Shown here one piece after another: positions 26,809-35,481 of a DNA stretch of 64,000 bases. Source of the stretch: Egibacteraceae bacterium (GTDB lineage Bacteria > Actinomycetota > Nitriliruptoria > Euzebyales > Egibacteraceae); contig JAUJNX010000003.1 of NCBI GenBank assembly GCA_030447925.1, positions 310,001 through 374,000 on the forward strand. Direction: 5' to 3'. The notes beneath the pieces were generated by a model, which did not search any database, was not told the origin of the DNA, and saw only the letters and a program-made list of their open reading frames with translations. The first letter of the stretch is position 1. The number at the start of each line of letters is the position of its first letter. The position numbers were made by a program, and so were the translations under genes.

Positions 26809-27782
26809 CGGCCCACCGTCCCGGCGAGCACGCCGGCCAGCAGCCCGACCTCGCGCTCGCCGAAGCGCTCGCCGTGGACGTAGGGCAGCTCGATCGCGGG
26901 CAGCCCGGACCCGGCGGCCAGCTCCCGGCGCATGCGCGCCTGCAGGTCGGCGCGGGCCAGCTCGTCGGCGCCGAGGGCGTGCAGCGCGGCGGCCGCCGCG
27001 TCGTCGACCGCGATGCCCGCTTCCTGGAGCACCGCGCGCAGGTCGCCGGGCTCCAGGTCGTCCTCGAGCGCCTTGCGCGCGGGGTCGGAGAAGCGGTCGG
27101 GCAGGACGCGGTTGACCAGCACGGGCCCGACGGCGACCCCCAGCTCGCGCAGCGCCGCGATGCTCTCCAGCGTCTCCTGCACGGGCAGGTCCTCCAGCAG
27201 GGTGACGAGCTGCACGTGGGTGCGCGCCGGGTCGAGCAGCATGTCGACGACCAGCTGGGCCTGGTTGCGGATGGGGCCGAGGGTGACCAGCTCGGTCGTG
27301 GCCTCCGGCGCGCGCAGGAAGTTGACGATCCGCCCGGTGGGTGGCGCGTCGACCACGATCAGGTCGTACGCCGGGGACCCGTCGCGGTCGCGGCGCCGCT
27401 CGATCTCGTTGACCTTGCCGATCAGCAGGACGTCGGTGATCCCCGGTGCGGCCTGGGTGACGAACTGCGCCGCGGTCGTGCCGACCACCAGCTTGGAGAA
27501 CCGCCCCGTCCCGTAGAAGGTGTCGAGGTAGTTGCCCAGCGAGGCCTCGGCGTCCACCGAGATGCCGAACAGGCCCTTGCGGAACTCGCGCTCCTCGAAG
27601 TCCCAGGCGCGGGTGCCGAACAGCCGCGCCATGGTCTGGCGGCCCTCGATCTCCACGAGGCACGTCTTCCGGCCCGCCCGCACGCCGGCGGCGGCCAGCG
27701 CGGCGGCGCAGGAGGACTTGCCCACGCCGCCCTTGCCGGTGACCAGCAGCAGGCGCGTGGCGAACAGGTCGTCGATCTCCAT
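26805..27782 (-). CDS. ArsA/Get3-like ATPase 1 (BagA-like)
   Basis: A 325-residue deviant-Walker ATPase: VTGKGGVGKSSCAAALA, switch I CLVEIEGRQ, and VVDAPPTGRIVNFLRAP. It is the non-identical partner of the gene downstream, and the two probably form a heterodimer like mycobacterial Rv3679/Rv3680, which are Get3-like. It has no metal-binding cysteines for arsenite, so an arsenic-pump role is unlikely. ATG 27782 is the conserved start (MEIDDLFATRLLLVTGKGG). Divergent from nfeD over 70 bp. Confidence 0.85.
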   Translation of the reverse strand: MEIDDLFATRLLLVTGKGGVGKSSCAAALAAAGVRAGRKTCLVEIEGRQTMARLFGTRAWDFEEREFRKGLFGISVDAEASLGNYLDTFYGTGRFSKLVVGTTAAQFVTQAAPGITDVLLIGKVNEIERRRDRDGSPAYDLIVVDAPPTGRIVNFLRAPEATTELVTLGPIRNQAQLVVDMLLDPARTHVQLVTLLEDLPVQETLESIAALRELGVAVGPVLVNRVLPDRFSDPARKALEDDLEPGDLRAVLQEAGIAVDDAAAAALHALGADELARADLQARMRRELAAGSGLPAIELPYVHGERFGEREVGLLAGVLAGTVGR

Positions 27783-27852
27783 GATCGTACCGGTGTACCC
27801 CCCGCCCGCCCCGCCCACAGCGGCGCCCCCCGCCCGTGCCAGAATGAGGAGC

Positions 27853-29208
27853 ATGCCCCGACGCACCCTCCCGTTCGCGCTGCTCGCCGCCGGTTCGCTG
27901 ATCCTCGCGCTGGGCGGGCCCGCGTCCGCGCAGCCGGCGGCGGACCGCGTCGACGTCGTGCAGATCGACGGGGTGCTCGACCAGCACGTCGCGGGCTACC
28001 TGCGCGACGTGATGGCGCGGGCCGGTGAAGAGGGCTCCGCGCTGGTGGCCATCCAGCTCGACACCGGCGGCGGGCTCAACGTCGACCCCGAGGAGCTGGT
28101 GGCGCCGATCCGCGACAGCGACGTCCCCGTCCTGACCTTCGTCGGCGACAGCGGCGCCCGCGCGCTGGGCGCCGGGGTGTTCGTGGCGCAGGCGTCGGAC
28201 CACCTCATGCTCTCCCCGGTCACCCAGATGGGGGCCGCCGCACCCGCGGACCTGCGCGACGGACCGCCCGACGCCGCCGCCCGGTCCGAGGCCGCGGCGC
28301 TCCTGCGCGACCTCGCCGCCGAGCAGGACCGCGACGCCGACTTCGCCGCCGCCACCGCCGACGGCGAGGTCGCCGTGCTCCTGGCCGCCGGCGCGACCGA
28401 GGCCGACGTCGACCCGGCCGCGGTGGCGGGGTCCTCCGCCCGCTACCTGACCAGCGAGCAGGCACTGGACGCGGGCATCGCCGACGCGGTCGTGCCGGAC
28501 CTGTTCGCCGCCATCGACGCGGCGGGCTTCCGGGCCAGCCAGGACGCCCTGCGCTTCAACAACCTGGGGCTCCCGGCCGAGATCCTGTCGACCGTCGCCA
28601 GCCCCGGCCTCGCCTACCTGCTGCTGATGGCGGGCGTGCTGAGCCTGGCCTTCGAGGCGTTCCAGCCCGGCTTCGGCGTCGCGGGCGTCAGCGGGGTGCT
28701 CCTGCTCGGCCTCGGCCTGTACGGCCTGGCGGTGCTGCCGATCAGCTGGGTCGGCCTGGCCCTGCTGGCGGCCGGCACGCTGCTGCTGGCCGCCGACCTG
28801 TCGATCGCCGGGCTCGGCATCCCGACGGCGGCCGGCGCGGCCGCGACGCTGGCCGGGTCGCTGCTGCTGTTCCCCGGACCGGACCCGCTGCGGCTGCCCG
28901 TCTGGGTCGCCGTGATCGTGTCGCTGTTCTCGGTGGTGTTCTTCGTGTTCATCATGACCTGGGTGCTGCGCGCCCAGGGCAGCGCGGTCCCCGCGACCGC
29001 GGAGAACCTCGTCGGGCGCCCGGGCGTGGTCCGGTCGGTCCTGAACCCCGAGGGGCACGTCTTCGTGGACGGGACCCTGTGGCGGGCGCGCCTGCGCGAC
29101 GGCGGCGGCAAGGTGCGCACCGGCACCCCGATCCGGGTGACCGGGCTGGACCAGGACGCGACCCTCGAGGTCGAGCTGCTCCCCGAGACCAGCCACGCCG
29201 GCACCTGA
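27853..29208 (+). CDS. NfeD-family membrane protein with degenerate ClpP-like domain
   Basis: The 451-residue protein has a signal peptide (about 1-25), an N-terminal ClpP-like domain (about 30-225), four to five membrane helices (about 250-375), and a C-terminal NfeD OB-fold (about 385-445, beginning ENLVGRPGVVRS). In active members the nucleophile sits in an A-S-A-G motif; here the equivalent reads ALGAG, and the later lysine helix has LLRDLAAEQDRD without an obvious catalytic Lys. It is probably a pseudo-protease scaffold. It lies directly upstream of an SPFH protein, its usual partner. A CAGAAT hexamer ends 8 nt before ATG 27853, suggesting a leaderless start. Confidence 0.82.
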   Translation: MPRRTLPFALLAAGSLILALGGPASAQPAADRVDVVQIDGVLDQHVAGYLRDVMARAGEEGSALVAIQLDTGGGLNVDPEELVAPIRDSDVPVLTFVGDSGARALGAGVFVAQASDHLMLSPVTQMGAAAPADLRDGPPDAAARSEAAALLRDLAAEQDRDADFAAATADGEVAVLLAAGATEADVDPAAVAGSSARYLTSEQALDAGIADAVVPDLFAAIDAAGFRASQDALRFNNLGLPAEILSTVASPGLAYLLLMAGVLSLAFEAFQPGFGVAGVSGVLLLGLGLYGLAVLPISWVGLALLAAGTLLLAADLSIAGLGIPTAAGAAATLAGSLLLFPGPDPLRLPVWVAVIVSLFSVVFFVFIMTWVLRAQGSAVPATAENLVGRPGVVRSVLNPEGHVFVDGTLWRARLRDGGGKVRTGTPIRVTGLDQDATLEVELLPETSHAGT

Positions 29209-29241
29209 CCGGTCGCACCGCCCCGCGGGCCGCGATTCCCG

Positions 29242-29247
29242 TACGCT
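29242..29247 (+). promoter_or_regulatory. -10 element (TACGCT) before the SPFH gene
   Basis: TACGCT predicts initiation near 29254 and a 30-nt leader with AACGGGAG before GTG 29284. The same hexamer precedes whiB. Confidence 0.45.
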
Positions 29248-29283
29248 GATCGCACCTGCGAAGCCCGTGAACGGGAGACCGCC

Positions 29284-30117
29284 GTGGACATCCTGCTGCC
29301 CATCGTGCTCGTGCTCGTCGTGCTGGTCGTGCTGATCTCCGCCAGTGTGCGCATCGTGCAGGAATACGAACGCGCGGTGATCTTCCGCATCGGCCGGGTC
29401 CAGCAGGGTGCGCGCGGCCCGGGCCTGTTCTTCATCGTCCCCGTGCTGGACCGCCTCGTGCGGGTCAACATGCAGGAGGTGGCGATGAACGTCCCGGCGC
29501 AGGACGTCATCACGCGGGACAACGTCACCGTCCGGGTCGACGCCGTCATCTACTTCAAGGTCGTCGACGCGGTCCGCGCGGTGGTGAGCATCCAGAACTA
29601 CCTGTTCGCAACCTCGCAGATCGCCCAGACCACCCTGCGCAGCGTGTGCGGCACCGCTGAGCTGGACGAGGTGCTCGGCGAGCGCGAACGGCTCAACGCC
29701 CAGATCCGCGCGATCGTGGACGAGCAGACCGAGCCGTGGGGCGTCCAGGTCAAGTCCGTCGAGATCAAGGACGTCTCGCTGCCGGAGCAGATCCAGCGCG
29801 CGATGGGCCGCCAGGCCGAGGCGGAGCGCGACCGCCGCGCCAAGATCATCAATGCGGAGGGCGAGTTCCAGTCCGCGCAGCGGCTGGCCGACGCGGCGGC
29901 GGTCATCCAGGACCATCCCGTGGCGTACCAACTGCGGATGCTGCAGACCGTGCAGGAGGTGGCGGCGGAGAAGAACTCCACGCTGGTCCTGCCCATCCCC
30001 ATCGAACTGCTGGGGCCCTACCGCTCCGCGTTCGGGGTGCCGGAGGAGCGCGGAGCCACCGCGAGCGGGAACGGGCACAACCCGGACGGAGGGCGAAACG
30101 TTCCGACCACGTCCTGA
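29284..30117 (+). CDS. SPFH-domain protein (slipin/stomatin type)
   Basis: The 277-residue protein has one N-terminal membrane helix (residues 4-24), a Band-7/SPFH domain (QEYERAVIFRIGRV to about 190), and a helical segment with alternating charge (QAEAERDRRAKIINAEGEFQ) that drives oligomerisation. It forms membrane microdomain scaffolds and is normally paired with NfeD, as here. The C-terminal about 30 residues are Gly/Asn-rich. Confidence 0.92.
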   Translation: MDILLPIVLVLVVLVVLISASVRIVQEYERAVIFRIGRVQQGARGPGLFFIVPVLDRLVRVNMQEVAMNVPAQDVITRDNVTVRVDAVIYFKVVDAVRAVVSIQNYLFATSQIAQTTLRSVCGTAELDEVLGERERLNAQIRAIVDEQTEPWGVQVKSVEIKDVSLPEQIQRAMGRQAEAERDRRAKIINAEGEFQSAQRLADAAAVIQDHPVAYQLRMLQTVQEVAAEKNSTLVLPIPIELLGPYRSAFGVPEERGATASGNGHNPDGGRNVPTTS

Positions 30118-30197
30118 ACCAAGCACGCGGCGGGACTCCGGATTTGGGCCACGATGCGGTGGACGCATCGGGGCTTCACTTCGCTGAACTGACGTCG

Positions 30198-30203
30198 TAC
30201 GCT
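30198..30203 (+). promoter_or_regulatory. -10 element (TACGCT) before whiB
   Basis: Gives a predicted start near 30210 and a 30-nt leader with GGAGAGG (30229-30235) before the ATG. Confidence 0.45.
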
Positions 30204-30239
30204 GGCGCGCACTCCGTACGGACCGGGTGGAGAGGCGTG

Positions 30240-30524
30240 ATGGCGGCCCCGTTGCAGTTCCACAGCAACCTGTCGACCGATTGGCAAGAGCTGGGGCTGT
30301 GCCGTGCCACGGATGCCGCGGTGTTCTTCCCGCCGGCGCACTTCGAGCACAAGCCGGAGCGCGAGGCGCGCGAATCCAAGGCCAAGGCCATCTGCTCGCG
30401 TTGCCCTGTTCGGGTTGATTGCCTGGAATGGGCCCTCGCGACCCGGGAACCCCACGGCGTGTGGGGCGGCTACTCCGAGAGCGAGCGCAAGCAGATCCTC
30501 CTGGGCAAGCGCCGCGCCAGCTAG
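30240..30524 (+). CDS. WhiB-family iron-sulfur transcription factor
   Basis: A 94-residue WhiB protein. The four [4Fe-4S] ligands are Cys21, Cys52, Cys55 and Cys61 (C-x2-C-x5-C after a long spacer), followed by the G[V/I]WGG turn (HGVWGGYSESER) that contacts the sigma factor and a basic DNA-binding tail GKRRAS. ATG 30240 was chosen; GTG 30237 is an alternative. The family is confined to actinobacteria and their phages. Proximity to the ArsA-like pair recalls WhiB4 in mycobacteria, but the sequence alone does not fix the subclass. Confidence 0.92.
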   Translation: MAAPLQFHSNLSTDWQELGLCRATDAAVFFPPAHFEHKPEREARESKAKAICSRCPVRVDCLEWALATREPHGVWGGYSESERKQILLGKRRAS

Positions 30525-30582
30525 GCCCTCCGGGGCCTGCCCCCGGGCTGCGCCCCCGGGGTGCGCGTGGGGGACCGGCGTG

Positions 30583-30617
30583 CCCTGACGGCCGGGGTTC
30601 GTCCCCGGCCGTCAGGG
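30583..30617. terminator. Bidirectional hairpin between whiB and 5'-nucleotidase
   Basis: CCCTGACGGCCGGGG (30583-30597) pairs perfectly with CCCCGGCCGTCAGGG (30603-30617) around TTCGT: a 15-bp stem in a convergent gap, suited to stop transcription from both sides. Confidence 0.8.
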
Positions 30618-30625
30618 GTGGGTGG

Positions 30626-32347
30626 TCAGCCGGCGACGGTGATGCGGTCGGTCGCGGGCACGGCGATCGCGGTGTCGTCGGGCAGGTAGGCGGCGAGGGC
30701 GTCGACGTCGAGCCCGCCGATGACGCGGTTGGTGCCCTCGGCCAGGACCGTGAACCCGTCGCCGCCGTCGGCGAGGAAGCTGTTCACGGTGATCCGGTAC
30801 GTGGCGGCCGGGTCGACGACGGCGCCGCCGATGGTCACCGAGGCGTCGACCACGCGGGTGCCCGCGCAGGGGTCCTCCGCGGTCGCGGTCGTGCCGGCCG
30901 GGTCGACGGTGTAGGCGACGGTGGCCGACGGGTACAGCGTGCGGCCGGTCACGAACTGCTGCTCGAGCAGGCACTGCACCTGGGCGCCGGTCAGGTCCAG
31001 GGTGGTCAGGTAGTTGTTGAACGGCTGGACGGTGAAGGCCTCCTCGTAGGTGACGGGCCCCGCGTCCAGGTCGGCGCGCACGCCGCCCGGGTTCATGAAG
31101 GCCGCGACGGCCCCCTGCTCGTCGTCGGCCGCCGCCAGCTGGGCGTCGGCGATGAGGTTGCCCAGGGCCGACTCGCCGAGGGCGGTGGTGGTCCCGCTGG
31201 TGAACAGGGTCTCCTGCGCGCGGGTGATGGCGGTGTCGGTGAGGCCGACCTGGGCGCCGGCGATCGGCCCGAGCAGGGTGCGGTAGCGGCCGATGAGCTC
31301 GGTCTGCTCCGCGTCAGCGGGCACGTCGCGGGTCACGACGACGTTCTCCGCGGTCGCGCTGACGACGTCGCCGGTGCGGCGGCTGATGCGCAGGTCGATG
31401 TCGGTCACCAGCCGGCCGAACGAGCTGGCGCTGGTGACGATCTTGTCGTCGACCACGCAGTTGTAGGCCTGGTGGGTGTGGCCGCTGACGACCACGTCGA
31501 TCGCGTCGGAGAACCCCTCGGCGATCTCCACGATCGGGCCGGTCAGGTTGCTGCAGTCGTTGATCCCGCCGCCGCCCGCCTGGGTGCCGCCCTGGTGCAG
31601 CAGCACGACGATGGTCTCCACGCCGCGAGCTTGGAGCTCGGCGACGTAGCGGTTGGCGGTCTCGACCTCGTCGGTGAAGGTCAGCCCGGCGACCCCGGCC
31701 TGGGTGACGATCTGGGGCGTCTGCTCCAGCGTCATGCCGATGAAGCCGATCCGGACCCCCGCGACGCGCTCGATGGCGTAGGGGGGCAGCAGCGGCTCGC
31801 CGGTGGCGCTCACAAAGGCGTTGGCCGACAGGTACTGGAAGTCGGCGCCCTCGTACGGCGCGGCGGGGTCGGCGCACCCGTCGGCCGGGTGGCAGCCGCC
31901 GTTCTGGATGCGCAGCAGCTCCTGGGCGCCCTCGTCGAACTCGTGGTTGCCGACGCTGGCGTAGTCCAGGCCCGCCAGGCTCAGGGACTCGATGGTGGGC
32001 TCGTCGTGGAACGCGGCGGACAGCAGCGGCGAGGCGCCGATCAGGTCGCCGGCGGCGACGGTGACGGTGTTGCGCTTGCGCACCTCCGACGACAGCAGGT
32101 CCAGCTGGGTCGCGAGGTACTCGGCACCGCCCGCGGGCACGCCGTCGATCTGGCCGCCCGAACCGCCCGGCGGCTCGAGGTTGCCGTGGAAGTCGTTGAG
32201 CGCGAGGAGCTGGACGTCGGCGAACCGCAGCCGGTCCAGCGGGCCGGCGTCGGCGGCCTCGGGCAGCGCCGTCGCCGGCAGCGCGGCGACGAGCAGGACG
32301 GCGGCGGCGAGCACGAGCGCGCGCCGCGCCGAGCGGAGCAGTGTCAT
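30626..32347 (-). CDS. Secreted bifunctional UshA-like 5'-nucleotidase/phosphodiesterase
   Basis: A 573-residue secreted enzyme: signal peptide (about 1-28), then the metallophosphatase domain with LLALNDFHGNLEP, AGDLIGASPLL, VGNHEFDEG and VSGHTHQAYNC, and a C-terminal 5'-nucleotidase domain (from about 350) with VAAFMNPGGVRADLD and the substrate-binding NNYLTTLDLTG region. It would release phosphate and nucleosides from extracellular nucleotides. It lacks a sorting signal or C-terminal helix, so it is probably released. Together with the EEP nuclease at 10.7 kb it suggests extracellular nucleic-acid scavenging. Confidence 0.9.
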   Translation of the reverse strand: MTLLRSARRALVLAAAVLLVAALPATALPEAADAGPLDRLRFADVQLLALNDFHGNLEPPGGSGGQIDGVPAGGAEYLATQLDLLSSEVRKRNTVTVAAGDLIGASPLLSAAFHDEPTIESLSLAGLDYASVGNHEFDEGAQELLRIQNGGCHPADGCADPAAPYEGADFQYLSANAFVSATGEPLLPPYAIERVAGVRIGFIGMTLEQTPQIVTQAGVAGLTFTDEVETANRYVAELQARGVETIVVLLHQGGTQAGGGGINDCSNLTGPIVEIAEGFSDAIDVVVSGHTHQAYNCVVDDKIVTSASSFGRLVTDIDLRISRRTGDVVSATAENVVVTRDVPADAEQTELIGRYRTLLGPIAGAQVGLTDTAITRAQETLFTSGTTTALGESALGNLIADAQLAAADDEQGAVAAFMNPGGVRADLDAGPVTYEEAFTVQPFNNYLTTLDLTGAQVQCLLEQQFVTGRTLYPSATVAYTVDPAGTTATAEDPCAGTRVVDASVTIGGAVVDPAATYRITVNSFLADGGDGFTVLAEGTNRVIGGLDVDALAAYLPDDTAIAVPATDRITVAG

Positions 32348-32452
32348 GGAACGATCCCCCGGTCGTACACGTGTGGAGGGCAACGATCCTCCACGGACCT
32401 GACGAATGATCGTCGATCCGGTGGCCGGGTGATGTCCGCCTGGGGGTTTCGG

Positions 32453-32458
32453 TAGGCT
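32453..32458 (+). promoter_or_regulatory. -10 element (TAGGCT), DUF4177-ridA unit
   Basis: TAGGCT ends 8 nt before the ATG at 32466; no ribosome site is present, so the transcript is likely leaderless. Confidence 0.65.
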
Positions 32459-32465
32459 CCGGCGC

Positions 32466-32606
32466 ATGCAGAAGTGGGAGTACTTCACCGCGCCGCTGAT
32501 CAGCCACGCGCTCCAGGAGATCCTCAACAACTACGGTGACGAGGGCTGGGAACTGGTCGCCGTGGTCGACAACGTCGCGTACTTCAAGCGCCCGAAGGCG
32601 TCGTGA
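32466..32606 (+). CDS. DUF4177-like small protein
   Basis: A 46-residue protein, MQKWEYFTAPLISHALQEIL followed by a segment ending GDEGWELVAVVDNVAYFKRP: the short beta-alpha-beta DUF4177 fold with the G-W-E-L-V signature. It is below common length cut-offs. Its TGA overlaps the GTG of ridA (GTGA). A protein of similar size (Rv3678A) lies beside the RidA-like Rv3678c in M. tuberculosis, next to the ArsA-like pair, so this is a conserved micro-operon. Function unknown. Confidence 0.85.
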   Translation: MQKWEYFTAPLISHALQEILNNYGDEGWELVAVVDNVAYFKRPKAS

Positions 32607-33070
32607 GCACGCCCGAGGAGCGCCTGGCGACCCTGGGGATCGACCTGCCGTCGCCCCCGCGCCCCGCGGCGGCCTACGTGCCGGTGCAGCGCGCCGGTGA
32701 CCTGCTCTTCACGGCCGGGCAGGTCGCGTCCGGGGCGGACGGCCTCGTCGCGGTCGGCCGGGTCGGCGCGGAGGTCGACCTCGACACCGCGGTGGTCTGC
32801 GCCCGCCAGTGCGCCGTCAACGTCATCGCCCAGCTCAAGGCGGCGCTCGGCGACCTGGCGCGCGTGCGCCAGGTCGTCAAGCTCACGGTGTTCGTCGCCA
32901 GCGACCCCGGCTTCCAGTCCCAGCACATCGTTGCCAACGGGGCGTCGGAGCTGGTCGGCCAGATCTTCGGGGACGCCGGCCTGCACGCCCGGTCGGCGGT
33001 CGGCGCGGCGTCCCTGCCGCTGGGGTCCCCCGTCGAGGTCGAGGCGATCGTCCAGGTCGACCCGGCCTGA
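32603..33070 (+). CDS. RidA-family (YjgF/YER057c) protein
   Basis: A 155-residue RidA-fold protein with the trimer-interface core LLFTAGQVASG, the helix NVIAQLKAALGDLARV, and the C-terminal strand VEVEAIVQVDPA. The canonical imine-deaminating arginine in the R-[SA]-x-V segment appears as ARSAVGAASLPLGSPVEVEA. It may deaminate reactive enamine/imine intermediates, but distant subgroups have other roles. Translation is coupled to the DUF4177 gene. Confidence 0.9.
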   Translation: MSTPEERLATLGIDLPSPPRPAAAYVPVQRAGDLLFTAGQVASGADGLVAVGRVGAEVDLDTAVVCARQCAVNVIAQLKAALGDLARVRQVVKLTVFVASDPGFQSQHIVANGASELVGQIFGDAGLHARSAVGAASLPLGSPVEVEAIVQVDPA

Positions 33071-33083
33071 CGCGGGCGGCCCG

Positions 33084-33512
33084 TCAGTTCGACTGGCGCC
33101 CGCCCTGGCGCGTCGAGGTCACGTCGCCCTCGCCGCGGTGGGTGACGTCGGCCTGCGCCTCCTCCAGCTTCTGGTTCTCGATGGTGAACCGCGCCGTCGG
33201 CATCGCCTCCAGGCGCTCGTCGGGGATCGGCTCGCCGCTGCGCTCGTCCAGGCCGTAGCTGCCGTCGTCGAGCTTGCGCAGCGCGTGCTCGACCTCGCGC
33301 AGCTTGGCGCGGGCGTGCTCGCGGAACGACTGCTCCTGCTCGTCCTCGTAGAGCACCTGCGGCGCGTCCTGCGGCTGGGTCCCGGCGTCCAGCAGGGTGG
33401 AGCTGCGCTCCTGCTCCTCCTCGCCGAAGTCGCCCTCCTCGCCGGCGGCCAGGATGGCCTCCTGCTGGGCGCGCTCGGCCTCCAGCAGCTCACGTGCGCG
33501 TTGCGGGTCCAC
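33084..33512 (-). CDS. DksA/TraR-like protein lacking zinc cysteines
   Basis: The 142-residue protein has the coiled-coil and globular layout of DksA/TraR: a long helical N-terminal half, then LDDGSYGLDERSGEPIPDER and LEAMPTARFTIENQKLEE. The zinc-finger cysteines are all replaced (Y-G-x-C-x-x-C-G becomes YGLDERSG; C-x-x-C-Q becomes TIENQ). Such cysteine-independent members can still bind the RNA polymerase secondary channel. The GTG start has a GGAGG site about 8 nt upstream. It is convergent with ridA and lies downstream of selB. Confidence 0.85.
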   Translation of the reverse strand: MDPQRARELLEAERAQQEAILAAGEEGDFGEEEQERSSTLLDAGTQPQDAPQVLYEDEQEQSFREHARAKLREVEHALRKLDDGSYGLDERSGEPIPDERLEAMPTARFTIENQKLEEAQADVTHRGEGDVTSTRQGGRQSN

Positions 33513-33581
33513 TCGTGTTCCTCCGTCGGTCGTGTGGTCGCCCTTCCTACCCCACTGCCCCGCGGCCCACCACGGACCGCG

Positions 33582-35480
33582 TCAGCCGAGGACGTCGCGG
33601 ACGTCGCCCCGGCGGCGGGTCCGCCCGCGGCGGTCCAGCTCCTCCAGCAGGGGCAGGGCGTACTTGCGCGAGGTCCCCAGGACCTCCTTGGCCCGCGCGC
33701 CGGTCAGCGGGCCCTCGGAGCGGGCGGCGTCGGCGAGGCGGGTGACCGCCAGGTCCAGGGTGCCCGCCGCCACGGCCAGGTCCGGGCCGAGGCGGACGAT
33801 GGCCCCGGCGTGCTCCAGCTCGCGGACCAGCGACGGCGTCGCCCGGGCGCGCGCGACGGCGGCCGACAGCGCGGGCGGGGCGAACGGCTCGGCGGCGAGG
33901 GCGGCGACCAGGGCGTCGCGCACGGCCGCCTGGCCGTCGTCGAGGCGGACCCGGTGGCGGGGGAGGCGGACGCCCGCGCCCTCCGCGGCGATCGCGCGGG
34001 CGGTCACCAGCAGGTCGACGAACGCCGTGGCCAGCGCCGGCGGGCAGCCCGCCGCGGTCGCCGCGCGCACGGCGACGTCGCGCGGCGCGGCCCGGTCCAG
34101 CGGGCGGTCGCGGTGGTGGGCGCCGAGCGCGTCGACCACGGCCTGCCCCAGGCCCGCGCGGCGTCCCGGTCCACCGCGGAGGCCACGCCCCCGACGGTGA
34201 GCACGGGCAGTCGCGCCGCGCGCACGGCGGCGCCGCCTCCTCGACCGTCACCCCCGCGAGCGCCGCGGCGTCGCCGACCGCCGCCACCCCTCGCTCCGCC
34301 ACGTGCAGGCCCACCAGCGCCGCCCCCGCCGCTGCGGGGCTCGCGGCGGCGGGGGAGAGGGCGGTGGCGCGGGCGGTGAGCTGGGTCAGGCGGGTGCGGC
34401 GGGCGGGGGTGCCGCGGGGGCGGGGCGGGGGGTCGGGGTCCAGGACGACGCCGCCGCCCGCGGTGACCCGGCGGCCGGCCTCGCGCAGGACGACGTGGTC
34501 GCCGGCCGCCAGGGCCAGCGGTGCGTCCAGCTCCACGCGCACGAAGCCCTCGCCCACGACCGGCTGCCCGCTGATCGGGTGGACCTGCGCGCTGCGCTCG
34601 CCGGAGCCGGCGTGGACCCGCCACGCGCCGGTGCGGTCGATCGGCAGGCCGTCCAGGGCGCGCACCGCCGCGTCGAAGCGGACCACCTCGCGCCACTGGC
34701 CGGGGCGGACCAGCGCGTCGCCGCGCCCCACCTCGCCGCGGTCGACGCCGGTGAGGTTGACCGCGACGCGCGTCCCCGGGGCCGCCTCGCCGACCGGCGC
34801 CCCGAGCGCCTGCAGCCCGCGCACGCGCACGGCCCGGCGGCCCGGCAGCAGGACGAGCTCCTCGCCCGCGGCCAGGCGCCCGCCGGTGAGGGTGCCGGTC
34901 ACGACCGTCCCCGTGCCGCGCACGGAGAACGACCGGTCGACCCACAGCCGCGGCCGCCCGCGGTCGGCCGCCGGCGGCGCGCCGGCCAGCACCCGCCCGA
35001 GCGCGGCGCGCAGGTCATCCAGCCCCCGCCCGTCGCCGCGCTGACCGGCACGATCTCGGCGCCCGCCAGACCGGTGCCGGCGAGCTCGGCGGCCACCAGC
35101 TCCGCGCCCAGGGCGGCGGTGTCGGCGTCCACGGCGTCGGCCTTGGTGAGCGCGACCAGGCCCCGGCGGACGCCCAGGAGGTCCAGGATCGCCAGGTGCT
35201 CGGCGGACTGCGGCATCCAGCCCTCGTCGGCGGCGACGACGAACAGGGCCAGGTCCACCGCCCCGGCGCCCGCCAGCATGGTCGCGACGAAGCGCTCGTG
35301 GCCCGGCAGGTCGACGAAGGCGACGGTCGTGCCCGCCAGGTCGGCCCAGGCGAAGCCCAGGTCGATGGTGAGCCCGCGGCGCTGCTCCTCCGCGAGGCGG
35401 TCCGGTTCCATGCCGGTCAGCGCCCGCACCAGCGTCGACTTGCCGTGGTCGACGTGGCCCGCCGTGCAGACGACCCGCAC
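33582..35480 (-). pseudogene. selB: Selenocysteine-specific elongation factor SelB, three frameshifts
   Basis: SelB delivers Sec-tRNA to UGA codons. The GTPase domain is clear: GHVDHGKST (G1), DLPGHERF (G3), TKAD (G4). The reading frame then changes three times, each as if one base were missing: at the C run 35023-35027, near 34230-34240, and at the C run 34146-34149. Stitching the frames yields domains 2 and 3 (RPRLWVDRSFSVRGTGTVVTG onward), a bridge reading AARLPVLTVGGVASAVDRD, and the C-terminal winged helices (LGTSRKYALPLLEELDRRG) to the TGA at 33582. Either the gene is decaying or the assembly has base-call errors. It starts one base after selA ends. Confidence 0.85.
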
Positions 35481-35481
35481 G

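Noticed and set aside
26805-27782. Arsenite-pump function for the ArsA-like ATPases
   Set aside because: No arsenite-binding cysteines, no arsB/arsR neighbours; the pair fits the Get3-like actinobacterial group better.
23002-30168. A 2388-codon open frame on the minus strand
   Set aside because: It runs across MerR-side spacer, Eis-like, MazG, tRNA-Pro, ATPase and the opposite-strand NfeD/SPFH genes in mixed frames. It is open only because stop codons are rare at this G+C content.
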